DNA from: an uncultured Bacteroides sp.
GTDB taxonomy: Bacteria; Bacteroidota; Bacteroidia; Bacteroidales; Bacteroidaceae
Length of the DNA: 62,451 nt
Assembly (NCBI GenBank): GCA_949288715.1
Contig: CASELH010000008.1
Span: 1 to 62,451, forward strand
Direction of reading: 5' to 3'
Shown: positions 43,122 to 53,003 of the stretch, piece after piece
Position numbering within the stretch: position 1 is the first letter of the stretch
Layout of the letters: each line of letters opens with the position of its first letter
Made by a program: the position numbers and the translations under genes
Notes under the pieces: model-generated
What the model saw: only the letters and a program-made list of their open reading frames with translations
Told to the model about the DNA's origin: nothing
Databases searched by the model: none

Positions 43122-45197
43122 ATGAAATATTCTATTAAAACAGTTGCCTTGCTGGCCTTGATGACGCATGCTGTGGCATGTCCGATATCTGCTGAACACC
43201 ATTGTTATAGCATGTTGAAGAACGATACCTTGATTATAGGAAATCGGGTCGTGGAGCGTAAGTTCCTGTGGAATGGCGGACAACTGATAACGCATAGCAT
43301 TGTTGATAAAAAAGGGAATCATACTTTGTTTAACCAAGGGAATGAATGCGACTTTATAATTAATACCAAAGAAAAAGGCCCTTCCTCCAATGCCCGATAC
43401 CAGATGATGTGGGTGGAATCCAATTCCATTCACGAATCTTATCTGAAAACCATTATCACTTACGACGTGGCAGATGTACAGATTCGCAGGGAATACCGCA
43501 TCTATGAAGATTGCCCGGTCATCGCGTGCGACACTTATTTGAAAGGTGCGTTGCACGATGTGTCTGCTGCCCAAGAACTGAATGACGTGGCTAACCGTAA
43601 GAATATTGAATTTGCAGCCGATATGGAGTCGCGACAAAAGAATGCGGTCTTGGACCAGTTGCATGTGGCGGGTCAACACTGGCAAGTCAAGGCCGTAGAG
43701 TTCCTGGACGTTACGGATTGGAATAACAATCTGGTAGTGGAGCGTCGGTTCATTCCTTATCGTAAAAGGGGGTATCGGGGTAACCTGCTGTTTGCCAAAA
43801 ATATGGAAACGGGTGGCGGCTTTTTCTTCCTGAAAGAGGCGCCTTGTTCGGATGTGCAGTTGGCTTATCCGGGGGCCGACTTTATCAGTGACTTTGGCAA
43901 ATTACAGGTCACCGGCTTGGGGATTACCTCGAAAGATATTACTCCGGACACATGGGTGAGGGCTTATAGTTGTGCGTTGGGCATTTTCCACGGGTCGGAG
44001 TTGGAGGCCTTGAAAGCCTTGCGCTCTTACCAAAAGAAGCAGCGCATGCTTCTGCCGGGAAGGGATGAAATGGTGATGATGAATACGTGGGGAGACCGTA
44101 GCCAGGACGCGAAAGTAAATGAAGCCTTCTGCCTTCGGGAGCTGGAGTTGGCACATCGGCTGGGCATTACGTATTTTCAGGTAGATGACGGATGGCAAGT
44201 AGGGAAAAGTCCCAATTCGGCCGTAGCGAAAGGCTCATTCAAAGACATCTGGAGCAATCCGGATTATTGGACACCGGACCCTGTGAAGTATCCCCGGGGC
44301 TTGGCACCTATTGTGGAAAAAGGGAAGCAGCTGGGCATAGAGATAGGCCTTTGGTTTAATCCCAGCATACAGAATGATTTTGCCGATTGGGAGAAAGATG
44401 CCGATGCATTGATAAAACTGTATCGTGATTATGGCATACGCACGTTTAAAATAGATGGGCTGAACATAGCGAGTAAGCGGGCAGAAGTAAATCTGCGCAA
44501 GATGTTTGACAAGGTGCTGCAGGCCACCCATAATCAGGCAGTTTTCAATCTGGATGTTACGGCAGGGAAGCGCGGCGGCTATTTCTATTTTAGTGAATAT
44601 GGCAACATCTTTTTGGAGAACCGTTATACGGATTGGCAGAACTATTATCCGTATTGGACACTGCGCAACCTATGGATGCTGTCCCGATATGTGCCGGCTG
44701 AAAAACTCCAGATAGAGTTCTTGAACAAATGGAGAAATGCAGCGAAATACGAAGAAGACCTCTTTGCGCCGGCCAACTATTCCTTTGAATACCTCTTTGC
44801 CACCACCATGGCGGCTCAGCCTCTGGCCTGGCTGGAAGCATCCAACTTGCCGGAAAGCGCCTATGCTATCCGGCCTGTGGTAAGCCAATACAAGGAAGTA
44901 AGTCATGACTTTCATCAAGGAACAATATTGCCTGTTGGCGAAGAGCCTTCCGGCAGGTCGTGGACCGGTTTTCAGTCTATTGCTTCTGAGGAAGAAGGAT
45001 ATCTGCTGATTTTTCGTGAGAAGACTCCTGAAGAGAAAGGAGAGCTGGCCACATGGCTTCCGGAAGGGGAAAGGGTGAAGCTTGCTCCTGTCTTAGGGGA
45101 TGGGAAAGTCATGGAAGTGATGACGGGAAGAAACGGGCGAATAGAGGTCACACTTCCGCAGACAAACAGTTATACACTTTATAAATACACATATTAA
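43122..45197 (+). CDS. GH36-like (clan GH-D) glycoside hydrolase, secreted
   Basis: A 691-residue protein with a signal peptide (about 1-24), an N-terminal beta-sandwich and a TIM barrel. The barrel shows FQVDDGWQ (D355-D356 region) and TFKIDG, where D445 is the expected nucleophile as in KxD of alpha-galactosidases. The acid/base region does not match the usual GH36 CSGGGxRFD, so activity on an unusual alpha-galactoside or related linkage is possible. The upstream open frame lacks a signal peptide context, so ATG 43122 is chosen. It is the first gene of the PUL. Confidence 0.82.
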   Translation: MKYSIKTVALLALMTHAVACPISAEHHCYSMLKNDTLIIGNRVVERKFLWNGGQLITHSIVDKKGNHTLFNQGNECDFIINTKEKGPSSNARYQMMWVESNSIHESYLKTIITYDVADVQIRREYRIYEDCPVIACDTYLKGALHDVSAAQELNDVANRKNIEFAADMESRQKNAVLDQLHVAGQHWQVKAVEFLDVTDWNNNLVVERRFIPYRKRGYRGNLLFAKNMETGGGFFFLKEAPCSDVQLAYPGADFISDFGKLQVTGLGITSKDITPDTWVRAYSCALGIFHGSELEALKALRSYQKKQRMLLPGRDEMVMMNTWGDRSQDAKVNEAFCLRELELAHRLGITYFQVDDGWQVGKSPNSAVAKGSFKDIWSNPDYWTPDPVKYPRGLAPIVEKGKQLGIEIGLWFNPSIQNDFADWEKDADALIKLYRDYGIRTFKIDGLNIASKRAEVNLRKMFDKVLQATHNQAVFNLDVTAGKRGGYFYFSEYGNIFLENRYTDWQNYYPYWTLRNLWMLSRYVPAEKLQIEFLNKWRNAAKYEEDLFAPANYSFEYLFATTMAAQPLAWLEASNLPESAYAIRPVVSQYKEVSHDFHQGTILPVGEEPSGRSWTGFQSIASEEEGYLLIFREKTPEEKGELATWLPEGERVKLAPVLGDGKVMEVMTGRNGRIEVTLPQTNSYTLYKYTY

Positions 45198-45209
45198 ACA
45201 GGGTAATCA

Positions 45210-47024
45210 ATGAAAAAGAGAATGTATTTGTTCCTCTTGTTGGCTGTATTGTTCAGCGCAGGAGGTGGAAAGCTATGTGCACAAGATTTGTTGGCCAACG
45301 TCTATGGTCGGCACTATGTGTCGCTAAATGGAGAGTGGAATGCTATTGTGGACCTTTACGGGCAAGGGCGCAGAATGCAAGTTTACAAAAACCGCAAACC
45401 GACTGATAACAAACAGTTCTACGAGTATTCTTTCGACGGGGGATTGGTATTGAATGTGCCGGGCGATTGGAATTCGCAAATGCCCGAACTGAAATATTAT
45501 GAAGGCACCGTATGGTATGGTCGGCACTTGACACGGCCGGAAGATGCAGAAGGCAAACGCCTTTATCTTTATTTCGGAGCAGTCAGCTATCGGTGTAAGG
45601 TTTACCTGAATGGGGAAGAAATAGCCAGTCATGAAGGAGGCTTTACCCCATTTCAGGTGGAGGTGACAGATAAGTTGAAGGCGGATGATAACTTCTTGGC
45701 ATTGGAGGTGAACAACACGCGCACCACGGATGCTATACCTGCCATGTCGTTTGATTGGTGGAATTACGGAGGCATTACGCGCGATGTCATGTTGGTCAGT
45801 GTGCCTCAGGTTCATATCGCAGATTATTTTGTGCAGCTTGATAAATACAAGAAGGACTTGATTCATGCTACAGTAACTTTGTCTGAAACCAAGGCGCACC
45901 AGGCTGTACAGATTTCGATTCCGGAATTGAAAATCCACACTACTCTGATGACCGATGAAGACGGTGTGGCAAAGGCCAGTATACCCGTGAAGAAGCTGCA
46001 ACGCTGGTCTCCGGAAGTGCCAAAACTCTATGAAGTGTCGATTGTGACCGGAGGTGACCGCGTAGATGAGAGGATAGGTTTCCGTAACCTCTACGTCAAG
46101 GGGGAAGATATCTATCTGAATGACCGTCCTGTATTTTTGCGCAGCATATCCTTTCACGAAGAGATTCCCCAACGGAGTGGGCGGGCCTTTTCGGAGGCAG
46201 ATGCCGTCATGCTGTTGTCCGAGGCCAAGGCGTTGGGTGCGAACATGATTCGGCTGGCACATTATCCGCAGAACGAATATACAGTCCGCCTGGCGGAAAA
46301 GATGGGCTTCTTGTTGTGGGAAGAAATTCCCATTTGGCAGGGCATCGATTTCGAAAATGAGAATACCCGCTTAAAGGCCGGAAATATGATAGCTGAAATG
46401 GTGCAGCGAGATAAGAACAGGTGTGCCCTGTCCTTTTGGGGCATTGCCAATGAAACTGCTACATCGGAGCCGCGCAATGAGTTTTTGAAATACTTGAAAA
46501 AGCGTTGTGTAGAGATTGACTCTACGCGTCTTATTGTGGCAGCATTCGACTTGGCATATTTCAATGAGCAAACTCAACGGTTTGAGATGAATGATACTAT
46601 TATTAATATTTTGGATGTAGTGGCTGTCAATAAGTATATGGGCTGGTATCATGACTGGCCAGTAACGCCGGATAAGGCCGTCTGGGACGTGGCTTCCGGC
46701 AAGCCGTTGATTATCTCCGAGTTTGGTGGCGAGGCTCTTTATGGCAAGCGCGGCGAGGCTGCAAAGAAAAGTTCGTGGAGTGAAGATTATCAGGCTCAGT
46801 TGTATAGGGATAATCTGAGGATGTTTGAGAATATTCCGAACCTGCGCGGCACATCGCCGTGGGTGCTGTTCGATTTCCGTTCACCATTCCGTTTCCATCC
46901 TTACCAAGGAGGGGAGTGGAACCGTAAAGGCCTGGTTTCCGACCAAGGGCAGCGCAAAAAGGCTTGGTATATCATGAATGAATATTATAGACAAAAGAGA
47001 TTAGAAGATTTATCTAACGACTAA
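45210..47024 (+). CDS. GH2 family beta-glycosidase (beta-glucuronidase/galactosidase-like)
   Basis: A 604-residue secreted protein: signal peptide (1-24, ending LCAQ), sugar-binding jelly roll, immunoglobulin-like domain and TIM barrel. The acid/base is E415 in GIANET and the nucleophile is E504 in ISEFGGEA. The compact size is like beta-glucuronidases rather than LacZ. The exact sugar cannot be fixed from sequence. It begins 12 bp after the GH36-like gene and is followed after 18 bp by another GH2, so these belong to one operon. Confidence 0.88.
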   Translation: MKKRMYLFLLLAVLFSAGGGKLCAQDLLANVYGRHYVSLNGEWNAIVDLYGQGRRMQVYKNRKPTDNKQFYEYSFDGGLVLNVPGDWNSQMPELKYYEGTVWYGRHLTRPEDAEGKRLYLYFGAVSYRCKVYLNGEEIASHEGGFTPFQVEVTDKLKADDNFLALEVNNTRTTDAIPAMSFDWWNYGGITRDVMLVSVPQVHIADYFVQLDKYKKDLIHATVTLSETKAHQAVQISIPELKIHTTLMTDEDGVAKASIPVKKLQRWSPEVPKLYEVSIVTGGDRVDERIGFRNLYVKGEDIYLNDRPVFLRSISFHEEIPQRSGRAFSEADAVMLLSEAKALGANMIRLAHYPQNEYTVRLAEKMGFLLWEEIPIWQGIDFENENTRLKAGNMIAEMVQRDKNRCALSFWGIANETATSEPRNEFLKYLKKRCVEIDSTRLIVAAFDLAYFNEQTQRFEMNDTIINILDVVAVNKYMGWYHDWPVTPDKAVWDVASGKPLIISEFGGEALYGKRGEAAKKSSWSEDYQAQLYRDNLRMFENIPNLRGTSPWVLFDFRSPFRFHPYQGGEWNRKGLVSDQGQRKKAWYIMNEYYRQKRLEDLSND

Positions 47025-47042
47025 AGTTATAACACTATTGCC

Positions 47043-49772
47043 ATGAATTTAAGAATGAAGCGCAGCATCTTTTTTATGCTGGCAATGATGCTCTGCATCA
47101 ATTGGCACTGTGGTGCCCAAGAGAAAATGGAAATAGACCTGTCCGGAACATGGGCTTTCCAAACCGACTTGATGGACTTCCGGCGCGGGTCATTGGATGT
47201 GCGCTTTTGCCATCGCCTGCAAGACAGCATTGTATTGCCGGGCATAACAGACGATTATCAGATAGGCTATAAATCGCCTTATCGGCATCGCGACCGCTTG
47301 ACGCGCAAATACGAATATATGGGGCCGGCTTGGTATCAGCGAGACATTGCCATTCCCAAAGAATGGAAAGGGAAACGCATTTTCATGTATTTCGAGCGCA
47401 CGCATTGGCTGACTTCCGTATATGTAGGCCCTAAGGAGGTCAGCAAAATAGACTACGTCAGTGTGCCGCATTGCCACGACCTGACCAAATATGTCACTCC
47501 GGGAAAAACAGAGCTTATCACCGTATGCATAGACAATCGCTACCAGTATGACACCCATAAATGGGACCATGCCCATAGCGAGTTTACGCAAATCAATTGG
47601 AACGGAGTATTGGGAGAAATGAAAATGTTTGCAGTTGATCCTGTGTACATTGAAGACATGCAAGTATATCCCAGCGCAGAGAACCGCTCCGTAAAGGTAA
47701 AGCTGGCCGTGCGTAATTGTACAAAGAAGAATGTATCGGGGCAGGCAGTTTTCAACATTACAGGGAATAAGTTTCAACTGACCGCAGAATGCCCTGTCAG
47801 CGGAAAAGACACGCTCTTGTTGGTGGAGAAAGATATCCCGATGGGCGACAAGGTATTACTTTGGGATGAGTTCACCCCTAATCTCTACACATTAGATTGC
47901 AAGTTGGCCACCCGGGATAATAAGAAAGAATACTTGCACAGCAGCCGGACGACTTTTGGTCTGCGTGATGTCAAAGCCGGAGAGAATCATATTCTGGTTA
48001 ACGGGCACCCCGTTCATTTGCGTGGCACGGTGGAAAATGCCGTTTTCCCCAAGACGGGATACGCTCCGGTGGACGATGCCTCGTGGGAGCGTGTTCTGAC
48101 TATCCTGAAGCAATATGGTATGAATCACATGCGTTTCCATTCGTGGTGTCCGCCTGCCGCAGCCTTCAGAATGGCCGATAAGTTGGGTGTTTATTTGGAA
48201 GTGGAAATGCCCATGTGGGGGAAAGATGCCGAGGTAGATGAAGACCGTTATAATTTCTTCCGCCGGGAGCAGTTGGCAATCTTAAAGGAATATGGCAACC
48301 ATCCTTCCTTTATACTCTATTGCAATGGCAATGAGATAACCGGAAATTTCAACTTCATAGAAGAGCTGACACACCGAGGGCGCGAAATGGACCCGCGACG
48401 GCTGTTTAGCGGCTCGACGGCCCGCACGCGTGTAAAATCCGACCAATTCTACATTACGCAGCAGACGGAGAAAGGGCGTGTCGCCATTTACGAAGGGTGT
48501 CCTTATACCGATTGGGATAAAAACGAATCGTTGGGCGTAGGCCTTCCCATCATTTCACACGAGTCCGGACAGCGCTGTATATATCCTAATTTTGAGGAGA
48601 TACCCAACTTCGACGGCCCGGTTGAGGCCCGCAATTTTGAGTTGTTCCGGGAATCGTTGGACGCGAACGGAATGCTCGATTTGGCCGATGATTTCTACCA
48701 AGTATCCGGAGCACAAACTGTGTTGGAATATAAAGACGTCATAGAAGCCCAGTTGCGCACGAACCTGATGGCAGGTTTCCAGTTGCTGTCATTAAACGAC
48801 TTTACCGGTCAGGGCTATGCACCGGTGGGAGTGCTCGACCCGTTTTGGAATTCCAAAGGTCTCATTACTCCGGAGAAGTTCCAGGAATTCTGTGCCCCTA
48901 CCGTAGCGTTATTGCGCTTTGGCAAACGGGCTTACTACAATGGGGAAGAATTTACCGGTAGAGCCGAGGTATATAACTACAGTACAAATAGGTTGAAGAA
49001 AGCCAAAATCAAGTGGTGGCTGACGGATGAATCCGGCAAGACATTGAAAAGTGGGCGCTTGAAAAGCCAAAGCATTCCGAACTATGCCGTCACGCCGGTA
49101 GGCTCTTTCCGGTTCACTTTGCCCACATCGGACGAACCGAGAAAATTGGAAGTACATTTGGCTGTAGACGATGTGGAAAACAGCTGGACCCTGTGGGTAT
49201 ATCCTCGTCATACGCAATTGATGCAGTCTACCGATGATGTGCTGTATACCACCACCTATGATGAACAGGCTAAACGCCAGCTGGCAGCCGGGAAGACCGT
49301 AGTGTTCTGCCCCAATCCGAAGGACGTGAAAGGGCGTAAGTCCGTTTTCCACAATCATTTTTGGAATCCTATCATGTTCAAGTGGGCACCAATGACGCTG
49401 GGCTGCCTGATACATACGGAATCGGATGCGTTCAAGCACTTCATTACCGACCGTCACCTCGACTGGCAGTGGTGGGACGTGGTGACCAATGCCAAGGTCA
49501 TCAGCTTTGCCAATGCCCCCGGCCGGTTGCGTCCCTTTATCCAAACCATAGACAGCTATGAGACCAATGAAAAGCTTGGCATCGCCTTCGAAGCACGTGT
49601 GGGGAAAGGGAAGTTGCTGGTGATGGCCATAGATACTCAAAAAGACATGGCAGACAGGCCGGCTACGTGCCAATTGCTGTACAGCATAGACCGCTATGTG
49701 AAGAGCCCGGCTTTTAATCCGCAAGTAGAGATAGACGAAAGCTTCATTCACTCTTTCTATACAGGGAAATAA
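47043..49772 (+). CDS. GH2 family glycoside hydrolase, long form
   Basis: A 909-residue secreted protein with signal peptide (about 1-25). GH2 sandwich domains precede a TIM barrel with acid/base E431 (CNGNEITG) and nucleophile E507 (ISHESGQ). A C-terminal region of about 300 residues resembles the extra domains of large Bacteroides GH2 enzymes. Substrate is unknown. Its stop is directly followed by the start of the next gene (49773), with no spacer, so coupling is very likely. Confidence 0.85.
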   Translation: MNLRMKRSIFFMLAMMLCINWHCGAQEKMEIDLSGTWAFQTDLMDFRRGSLDVRFCHRLQDSIVLPGITDDYQIGYKSPYRHRDRLTRKYEYMGPAWYQRDIAIPKEWKGKRIFMYFERTHWLTSVYVGPKEVSKIDYVSVPHCHDLTKYVTPGKTELITVCIDNRYQYDTHKWDHAHSEFTQINWNGVLGEMKMFAVDPVYIEDMQVYPSAENRSVKVKLAVRNCTKKNVSGQAVFNITGNKFQLTAECPVSGKDTLLLVEKDIPMGDKVLLWDEFTPNLYTLDCKLATRDNKKEYLHSSRTTFGLRDVKAGENHILVNGHPVHLRGTVENAVFPKTGYAPVDDASWERVLTILKQYGMNHMRFHSWCPPAAAFRMADKLGVYLEVEMPMWGKDAEVDEDRYNFFRREQLAILKEYGNHPSFILYCNGNEITGNFNFIEELTHRGREMDPRRLFSGSTARTRVKSDQFYITQQTEKGRVAIYEGCPYTDWDKNESLGVGLPIISHESGQRCIYPNFEEIPNFDGPVEARNFELFRESLDANGMLDLADDFYQVSGAQTVLEYKDVIEAQLRTNLMAGFQLLSLNDFTGQGYAPVGVLDPFWNSKGLITPEKFQEFCAPTVALLRFGKRAYYNGEEFTGRAEVYNYSTNRLKKAKIKWWLTDESGKTLKSGRLKSQSIPNYAVTPVGSFRFTLPTSDEPRKLEVHLAVDDVENSWTLWVYPRHTQLMQSTDDVLYTTTYDEQAKRQLAAGKTVVFCPNPKDVKGRKSVFHNHFWNPIMFKWAPMTLGCLIHTESDAFKHFITDRHLDWQWWDVVTNAKVISFANAPGRLRPFIQTIDSYETNEKLGIAFEARVGKGKLLVMAIDTQKDMADRPATCQLLYSIDRYVKSPAFNPQVEIDESFIHSFYTGK

Positions 49773-50543
49773 ATGAAAACGATTCTGATAACCATTGGGC
49801 TGCTCCTATCGTGTGCAGCGCTGGGGCGTGGCCAGCAGATTCCACTTGAAAAGTATGCGCCTTGTCTGCTCGGAGAGGCCGTGGAAAGTGATGCTTTGTT
49901 GCCGATGAACGATATGGGCATGGAGTTTGGCTATATGCTGTATGAGGCCGACGTTGTTACAGAAACGCCGGACCCGGTGTTGGAGGTAGAAAATGTCCGG
50001 GATTATGCCGCAGTCTATTGGGACGGGTGTTTTGTCGGTGAGCTGGACGATGCTCATAAGTCACTGTTTCTTGAAGCAGCAGAGGGCGTGCATAAACTTC
50101 AGATTTATGTGGAAAACAAGGGGCGCATCACTTATGGCCCGGAGATACTGGACAATTCCAAAGGCCTCTTCGGACGGGCTACGTTGGATGGGATTGATAT
50201 CGAGTCGTGGAAGATTGCCCCGATAGACTTGTGGGACGGCACACCGGGCGTTTTGAATTTTCATGATGCTGCTGCGGGCACCCGGCTCCCGGGCTATTGG
50301 ATGGGAAGTTTTGACAAGGCAACCCTTACCGGTGCTAACTATGTAGACATGACCGGATGGGGCATGGGCGAAGTGTGGGTCAATGGCCGGTATGCCGGTT
50401 TTTATTGGGAGAAGAGCGGCTTGCGGACAGTAGAAATACCTCTACATGTATTAAAAGATGGTAAAACGAACCAAATTGTAATCTTTGAGTTGAAAAAGCC
50501 ACACACATCCATTACTTTTGCCCAAGAGCAATTATTCAGGTGA
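49773..50543 (+). CDS. GH35-like C-terminal beta-sandwich protein without a catalytic domain
   Basis: A 256-residue secreted protein (signal peptide about 1-20). The body resembles the two C-terminal jelly rolls of GH35 beta-galactosidases: VENKGRITYGPEILDNSKGLFG, then YVDMTGWGMGEVWVNGRYAGFYW and the closing IVIFELKKP. The entire catalytic TIM barrel is missing and I see no sign of it upstream, where a GH2 gene ends flush with this start. It may act as a carbohydrate-binding helper or be a remnant kept in the operon. Confidence 0.75.
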   Translation: MKTILITIGLLLSCAALGRGQQIPLEKYAPCLLGEAVESDALLPMNDMGMEFGYMLYEADVVTETPDPVLEVENVRDYAAVYWDGCFVGELDDAHKSLFLEAAEGVHKLQIYVENKGRITYGPEILDNSKGLFGRATLDGIDIESWKIAPIDLWDGTPGVLNFHDAAAGTRLPGYWMGSFDKATLTGANYVDMTGWGMGEVWVNGRYAGFYWEKSGLRTVEIPLHVLKDGKTNQIVIFELKKPHTSITFAQEQLFR

Positions 50544-50631
50544 GTAATGCCAAATAATGAAGAACTTGCATACCGGCCAATAGGAGCGCAAAGAGCAACT
50601 TTGGCATGGCTGGTCTTAAACATTGGCAGGG

Positions 50632-50692
50632 CATCATCTGGGATGATGGTAGTCATCAATGCCAATGATGGTAGTCATCAATGCCAGTGATG
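50632..50692. repeat. 22-bp dyad array A7, three units
   Basis: Dyad centres lie at 50640 (CATCATCTGGGATGATG), 50662 and 50684 (both CATCA-N7-TGATG), 22 bp apart. It lies in the 252-bp gap between the GH35-like gene and bglX. Confidence 0.75.
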
Positions 50693-50795
50693 ATATGCAT
50701 TGTCTGTACAACGAGCCCGCAAAGGTGCTGGATACGGACGATAACCCTTAGTATAAACAAAGATGAACGATTACTTAATATAAATATTGTAACTT

Positions 50796-53003
50796 ATGAA
50801 CAAACGAAAGATGTTGGGTGGCCTGTTTTTGGGTTTCGCTTTTTTCTCGGTTGCGGCAAGCGCGCAACAACCTCTTTACAAAAATGCTGCTCTGCCCGTA
50901 GAAGAGCGGGTAAACGATCTGTTGGGGCGCATGGCGTTGGAAGAAAAAATCCTCCAACTGAACCAATATACCTTGGGGCGCAACAACAATGAAAATAACT
51001 TGGGAGAAGCCATCAAGCAGATTCCCGCAGGTATAGGCTCGCTCATCTACTTCGATGAGACGCCCGAATTGCGCAATGCCATGCAGAAACGGGCGATGGA
51101 AGAGACCCGGTTGGGCATTCCGCTCATTTTCGGCTACGATGTCATTCACGGTTTTCGCACCGTTTATCCCATCTCGTTGGCACAAGCCTGCTCTTGGAAC
51201 ACGGCGCTGGTAGAAGATGCTTGTGCCACGGCTGCCCTGGAGGCGCGGAAGTCGGGAGTAGATTGGACTTTCTCCCCGATGATTGACGTGGCCCGGGATG
51301 GCCGCTGGGGACGCATTTCCGAAGGCTATGGAGAAGACCCCTATACCAATGCGGCTTTCTGCGTGGCCTCCGTCAACGGATATCAGGGCAATGACTTGAC
51401 GAGCGCCGACCGCGTGGCTGCCTGCTTGAAGCACTATGTAGGCTATGGCGCTTCGGAAGCCGGAATGGACTACGTGTATACCGAGATTTCAAACCAGACG
51501 TTGTGGGATACTTATCTGCCTCCTTACGAAGCCGGCATCAAGGCCGGTGCGCAGACGGTGATGAGCTCCTTCAACGACATCAGCGGAACACCTGGCAGCG
51601 GCAACCATTATACCATGACCGAAATCCTTAAGAATCGTTGGAAGCACGATGGCTTTGTGGTTTCGGACTGGAGTGCCGTGCCCCAGCTGATAGCCCAAGG
51701 AGCAGCGGCCGACAGCAAAGAGGCTGCCCGCGTGGCTTTCAATGCCGGCCTGGAAATGGACATGATGGGTCGCTGCTACGACAAGCACCTGGAAGCATTA
51801 GTAGAAGAAGGGAAAGTGTCGATGGAACGCATTGACGATGCCGTGCGGCGCATCCTTCGGGTCAAGTTCCGCTTGGGGCTGTTCGAGAATCCCTATACTC
51901 CTGTTTCCAAACCCGATGAGCGCTTCCTCCTTCCGCAAAGCAAGGCCGTGGCCGAACGTCTGGCTGAAGAAAGCATTGTCTTGCTGAAAAACGAAGGTGG
52001 AATCCTGCCGTTGCAATCTGCTTCTGCCAAGACGATAGCCGTGATGGGTCCTTTGGTCGATGCCGAGATGGAGTTGTTGGGCAACTGGCATGGCCATGGC
52101 CGGGCAGAAGATGTGTATCCCATCAGGAAAGCATTGCAGGAAGAATTTGGGAGCCAGGCCAATCTGTTGTTCCATGCAGGATGCCCCTTCGACGGAGATG
52201 ACAACTCTCAATTTGCCGGTGCGCTCGAAGTGGCCCGTCAGGCAGATGTGCTTTTGCTGTTTATGGGTGAGCGGCATAACTGGAGCGGAGAGAATTGCGT
52301 CCGCTCTACCATAGAACTGCCCGACATCCAGAGTGCCTTCATCGCGGAAATGAAGAAGGCCGGCAAGCCCATTGTCTTGATATTGGCCAACGGTCGTCCC
52401 TTGGCGTTGAGCAATGTGGAGCCGCTGTGCGATGCCATTGTGGAGATGTGGCAACCGGGCGTGCCGGGTGGAAAGCCGGTGGCAGGAGTTCTGTCCGGCC
52501 GTGTCAATCCGTCCGGTAAGCTGAGCGTTACCTTCCCGCGTGCCACCGGGCAAATACCTATCTACTACAACCGTCGGAAGAGTGCCCGCCCCAACAGTGG
52601 CAAATATCAGGATATCCCCTCCACGCCCCTGTATGATTTCGGCCATGGACTGAGCTATACTCGTTTCACCTATGGCGATGTGTCTTTGTCCAAGACCTCG
52701 GTTGCTGCAGGCGAAAAGCTGGTAGCCGAGGTGTCGGTAACCAATGTTGGGGAGCGTGATGGTGCAGAGACCGTGCACTGGTTCATCTCCGACCCGGCAT
52801 GCCGCATCACCCGTCCCAATAAAGAGCTGAAGCACTTTGAGAAACAGTTTATCAAGGCCGGTGAAACCAAAACATTCCGTTTTGAAATCGACCCCATGCG
52901 CGATCTCAGCTTTGTGGATGCCGACGGACAACGCTTCCTGGAGCCGGGCGAATATTACATTATGGTTGATGGACAAAAAGTAAAACTGGAAATTCATGAA
53001 TAA
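50796..53003 (+). CDS. bglX: GH3 family beta-glucosidase BglX-like
   Basis: A 735-residue secreted enzyme with signal peptide (about 1-23). The (beta/alpha)8 domain carries the nucleophile D291 in FVVSDWSAV and the substrate motif KHYVGYGASEAGMDY. An alpha/beta sandwich and a fibronectin-III-like C-terminal domain follow. It should release terminal beta-glucose or a related sugar in the periplasm. The stop overlaps the DUF4886 gene by 8 bp. Confidence 0.92.
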   Translation: MNKRKMLGGLFLGFAFFSVAASAQQPLYKNAALPVEERVNDLLGRMALEEKILQLNQYTLGRNNNENNLGEAIKQIPAGIGSLIYFDETPELRNAMQKRAMEETRLGIPLIFGYDVIHGFRTVYPISLAQACSWNTALVEDACATAALEARKSGVDWTFSPMIDVARDGRWGRISEGYGEDPYTNAAFCVASVNGYQGNDLTSADRVAACLKHYVGYGASEAGMDYVYTEISNQTLWDTYLPPYEAGIKAGAQTVMSSFNDISGTPGSGNHYTMTEILKNRWKHDGFVVSDWSAVPQLIAQGAAADSKEAARVAFNAGLEMDMMGRCYDKHLEALVEEGKVSMERIDDAVRRILRVKFRLGLFENPYTPVSKPDERFLLPQSKAVAERLAEESIVLLKNEGGILPLQSASAKTIAVMGPLVDAEMELLGNWHGHGRAEDVYPIRKALQEEFGSQANLLFHAGCPFDGDDNSQFAGALEVARQADVLLLFMGERHNWSGENCVRSTIELPDIQSAFIAEMKKAGKPIVLILANGRPLALSNVEPLCDAIVEMWQPGVPGGKPVAGVLSGRVNPSGKLSVTFPRATGQIPIYYNRRKSARPNSGKYQDIPSTPLYDFGHGLSYTRFTYGDVSLSKTSVAAGEKLVAEVSVTNVGERDGAETVHWFISDPACRITRPNKELKHFEKQFIKAGETKTFRFEIDPMRDLSFVDADGQRFLEPGEYYIMVDGQKVKLEIHE

